From assembly GCF_900109555.1 (NCBI RefSeq), contig NZ_FNZV01000013.1, forward strand, positions 54,119-118,118: a stretch of 64,000 nt of DNA, read 5' to 3'. The notes under the pieces were generated by a model, which saw nothing but the letters and a program-made list of their open reading frames with translations, was not told the DNA's origin and did not search any database. A program made the position numbers and the translations under genes. This DNA is from Pacificibacter marinus (GTDB lineage: Bacteria; Pseudomonadota; Alphaproteobacteria; Rhodobacterales; Rhodobacteraceae). Numbering within the stretch: the stretch's first letter is position 1; each line of letters begins with the position of its first letter. Below are positions 63,726 to 64,000 of the stretch, piece by piece.

Positions 63726-64000
63726 CCCCCTTACCGGAAGCGACGAGGTTGCTGAGGGGACGGACGGAGCGGCTGAGAAGCTGGGAAGTTTAGGAAAATC
63801 AGAGGTTTAAGTTAAGCGGGCGCGCTGGAGAGATTTAGCGCATCGGTTTTATTTTTGGCTCTGTCTAGGTTGGCTTTTGTTGATTTAGCGCTCTTTGACA
63901 TTGATAATTACTGAAGAGATATGTGGGCGGTTTGGTTCATTCGATGGATCGAACGTCTGTATATCGCGCTCTTAGAGAAGCAACTTGTTGTGGATCGATT
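63726..64000 (+). other. 16S rRNA operon leader, with boxA antiterminator
   Basis: A transcribed leader recognisable from other Rhodobacterales rRNA operons: the block around 63889-63990 (GCTCTTTGACATTGATAAT, then TGAAGAGATATGTGGGCGG and CGAACGTCTGTATATC) is typical of these leaders. GCTCTTTGACA at 63891-63901 matches boxA, where NusB/NusE load antitermination factors. The paired segments AGAGATATGTGGGCG/ACGTCTGTATATC may form the RNase III stem for 16S processing. The 16S gene itself begins just beyond the window. Confidence 0.85.

Overview
The window is a single-copy stretch of chromosome from a marine-type alphaproteobacterium of the order Rhodobacterales (Roseobacter group). This is judged from protein content and gene order, not from a database search. 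The pointers are an L-malyl-CoA lyase of the Rhodobacter Mcl1 type, a DmdC-like acyl-CoA dehydrogenase, phaA/phaB, a 44-residue aa3 oxidase subunit IV, lysA-TIGR02302-ftsE-ftsX-plsC order, and an rRNA leader of the Rhodobacterales kind at the right edge. Coding density is high, with many 4-base start/stop overlaps. I see no insertion sequences, prophage genes, CRISPR array, tRNA or complete rRNA gene.

Layout: 0-6.3 kb holds the end of gshA, then a minus-strand pyrimidine/lipid cluster (pyrB, a tail-anchored unknown, a dihydroorotase homologue lacking its metal ligands, plsY), then a family-4-like uracil-DNA glycosylase and moaB. 6.4-11.3 kb is an RND adaptor/pump pair. 11.3-19.8 kb holds a DsbD N-domain protein, YqgE, a DmdC-like dehydrogenase with an MBL hydrolase and a conserved small protein, cytochrome oxidase subunit IV, a lipoprotein, azlCD, an unknown membrane protein and greA. 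20.2-27.7 kb holds ETF-QO, a TPR protein, ispE, a polyprenyl diphosphate synthase, DUF2007, a TrmN6-type methyltransferase, a YdcH-type protein and an EamA transporter. 27.8-32.9 kb carries phaB/phaA, an EAL phosphodiesterase divergent from an Aer-like PAS protein, and a TlpA thioredoxin. 32.9-43.7 kb holds argH with a tiny lipoprotein, lysA, TIGR02302, a zinc-ribbon protein, ftsEX, plsC, accA and an AraC/GyrI-type regulator. 43.8-48.0 kb holds mcl1 divergent from a three-gene operon predicted to use D-glutamate and other D-amino acids. 48.0-52.9 kb has an RTX-repeat protein, DUF1244, an N-formylglutamate amidohydrolase homologue, pyruvate kinase and rpmI-rplT. 53.0-60.1 kb has pheS and pheT separated by three small genes, hemerythrin, YtoQ, a GST and mscL. 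60.2-64.0 kb has an Lrp/AsnC regulator, a GAF-Fis regulator next to an aldehyde dehydrogenase with a clear TGAGACA/TGTCTCA operator between them, and the promoter, leader and boxA of an rRNA operon whose 16S gene begins beyond the window.

Functional themes are central carbon handling (PHB precursors, malyl-CoA lyase, pyruvate kinase, acetyl-CoA carboxylase), envelope lipid synthesis and division (plsY, plsC, ftsEX), and amino-acid work (argH, lysA, D-amino acids). The most interesting points are the metal-ligand-free PyrC homologue with a tail-anchored partner gene, the D-glutamate operon joined to a D-amino-acid transaminase, the PAS/EAL divergent pair, the three-gene insert inside pheST, and the aldehyde-dehydrogenase operator that uses the regulator's own stop codon.
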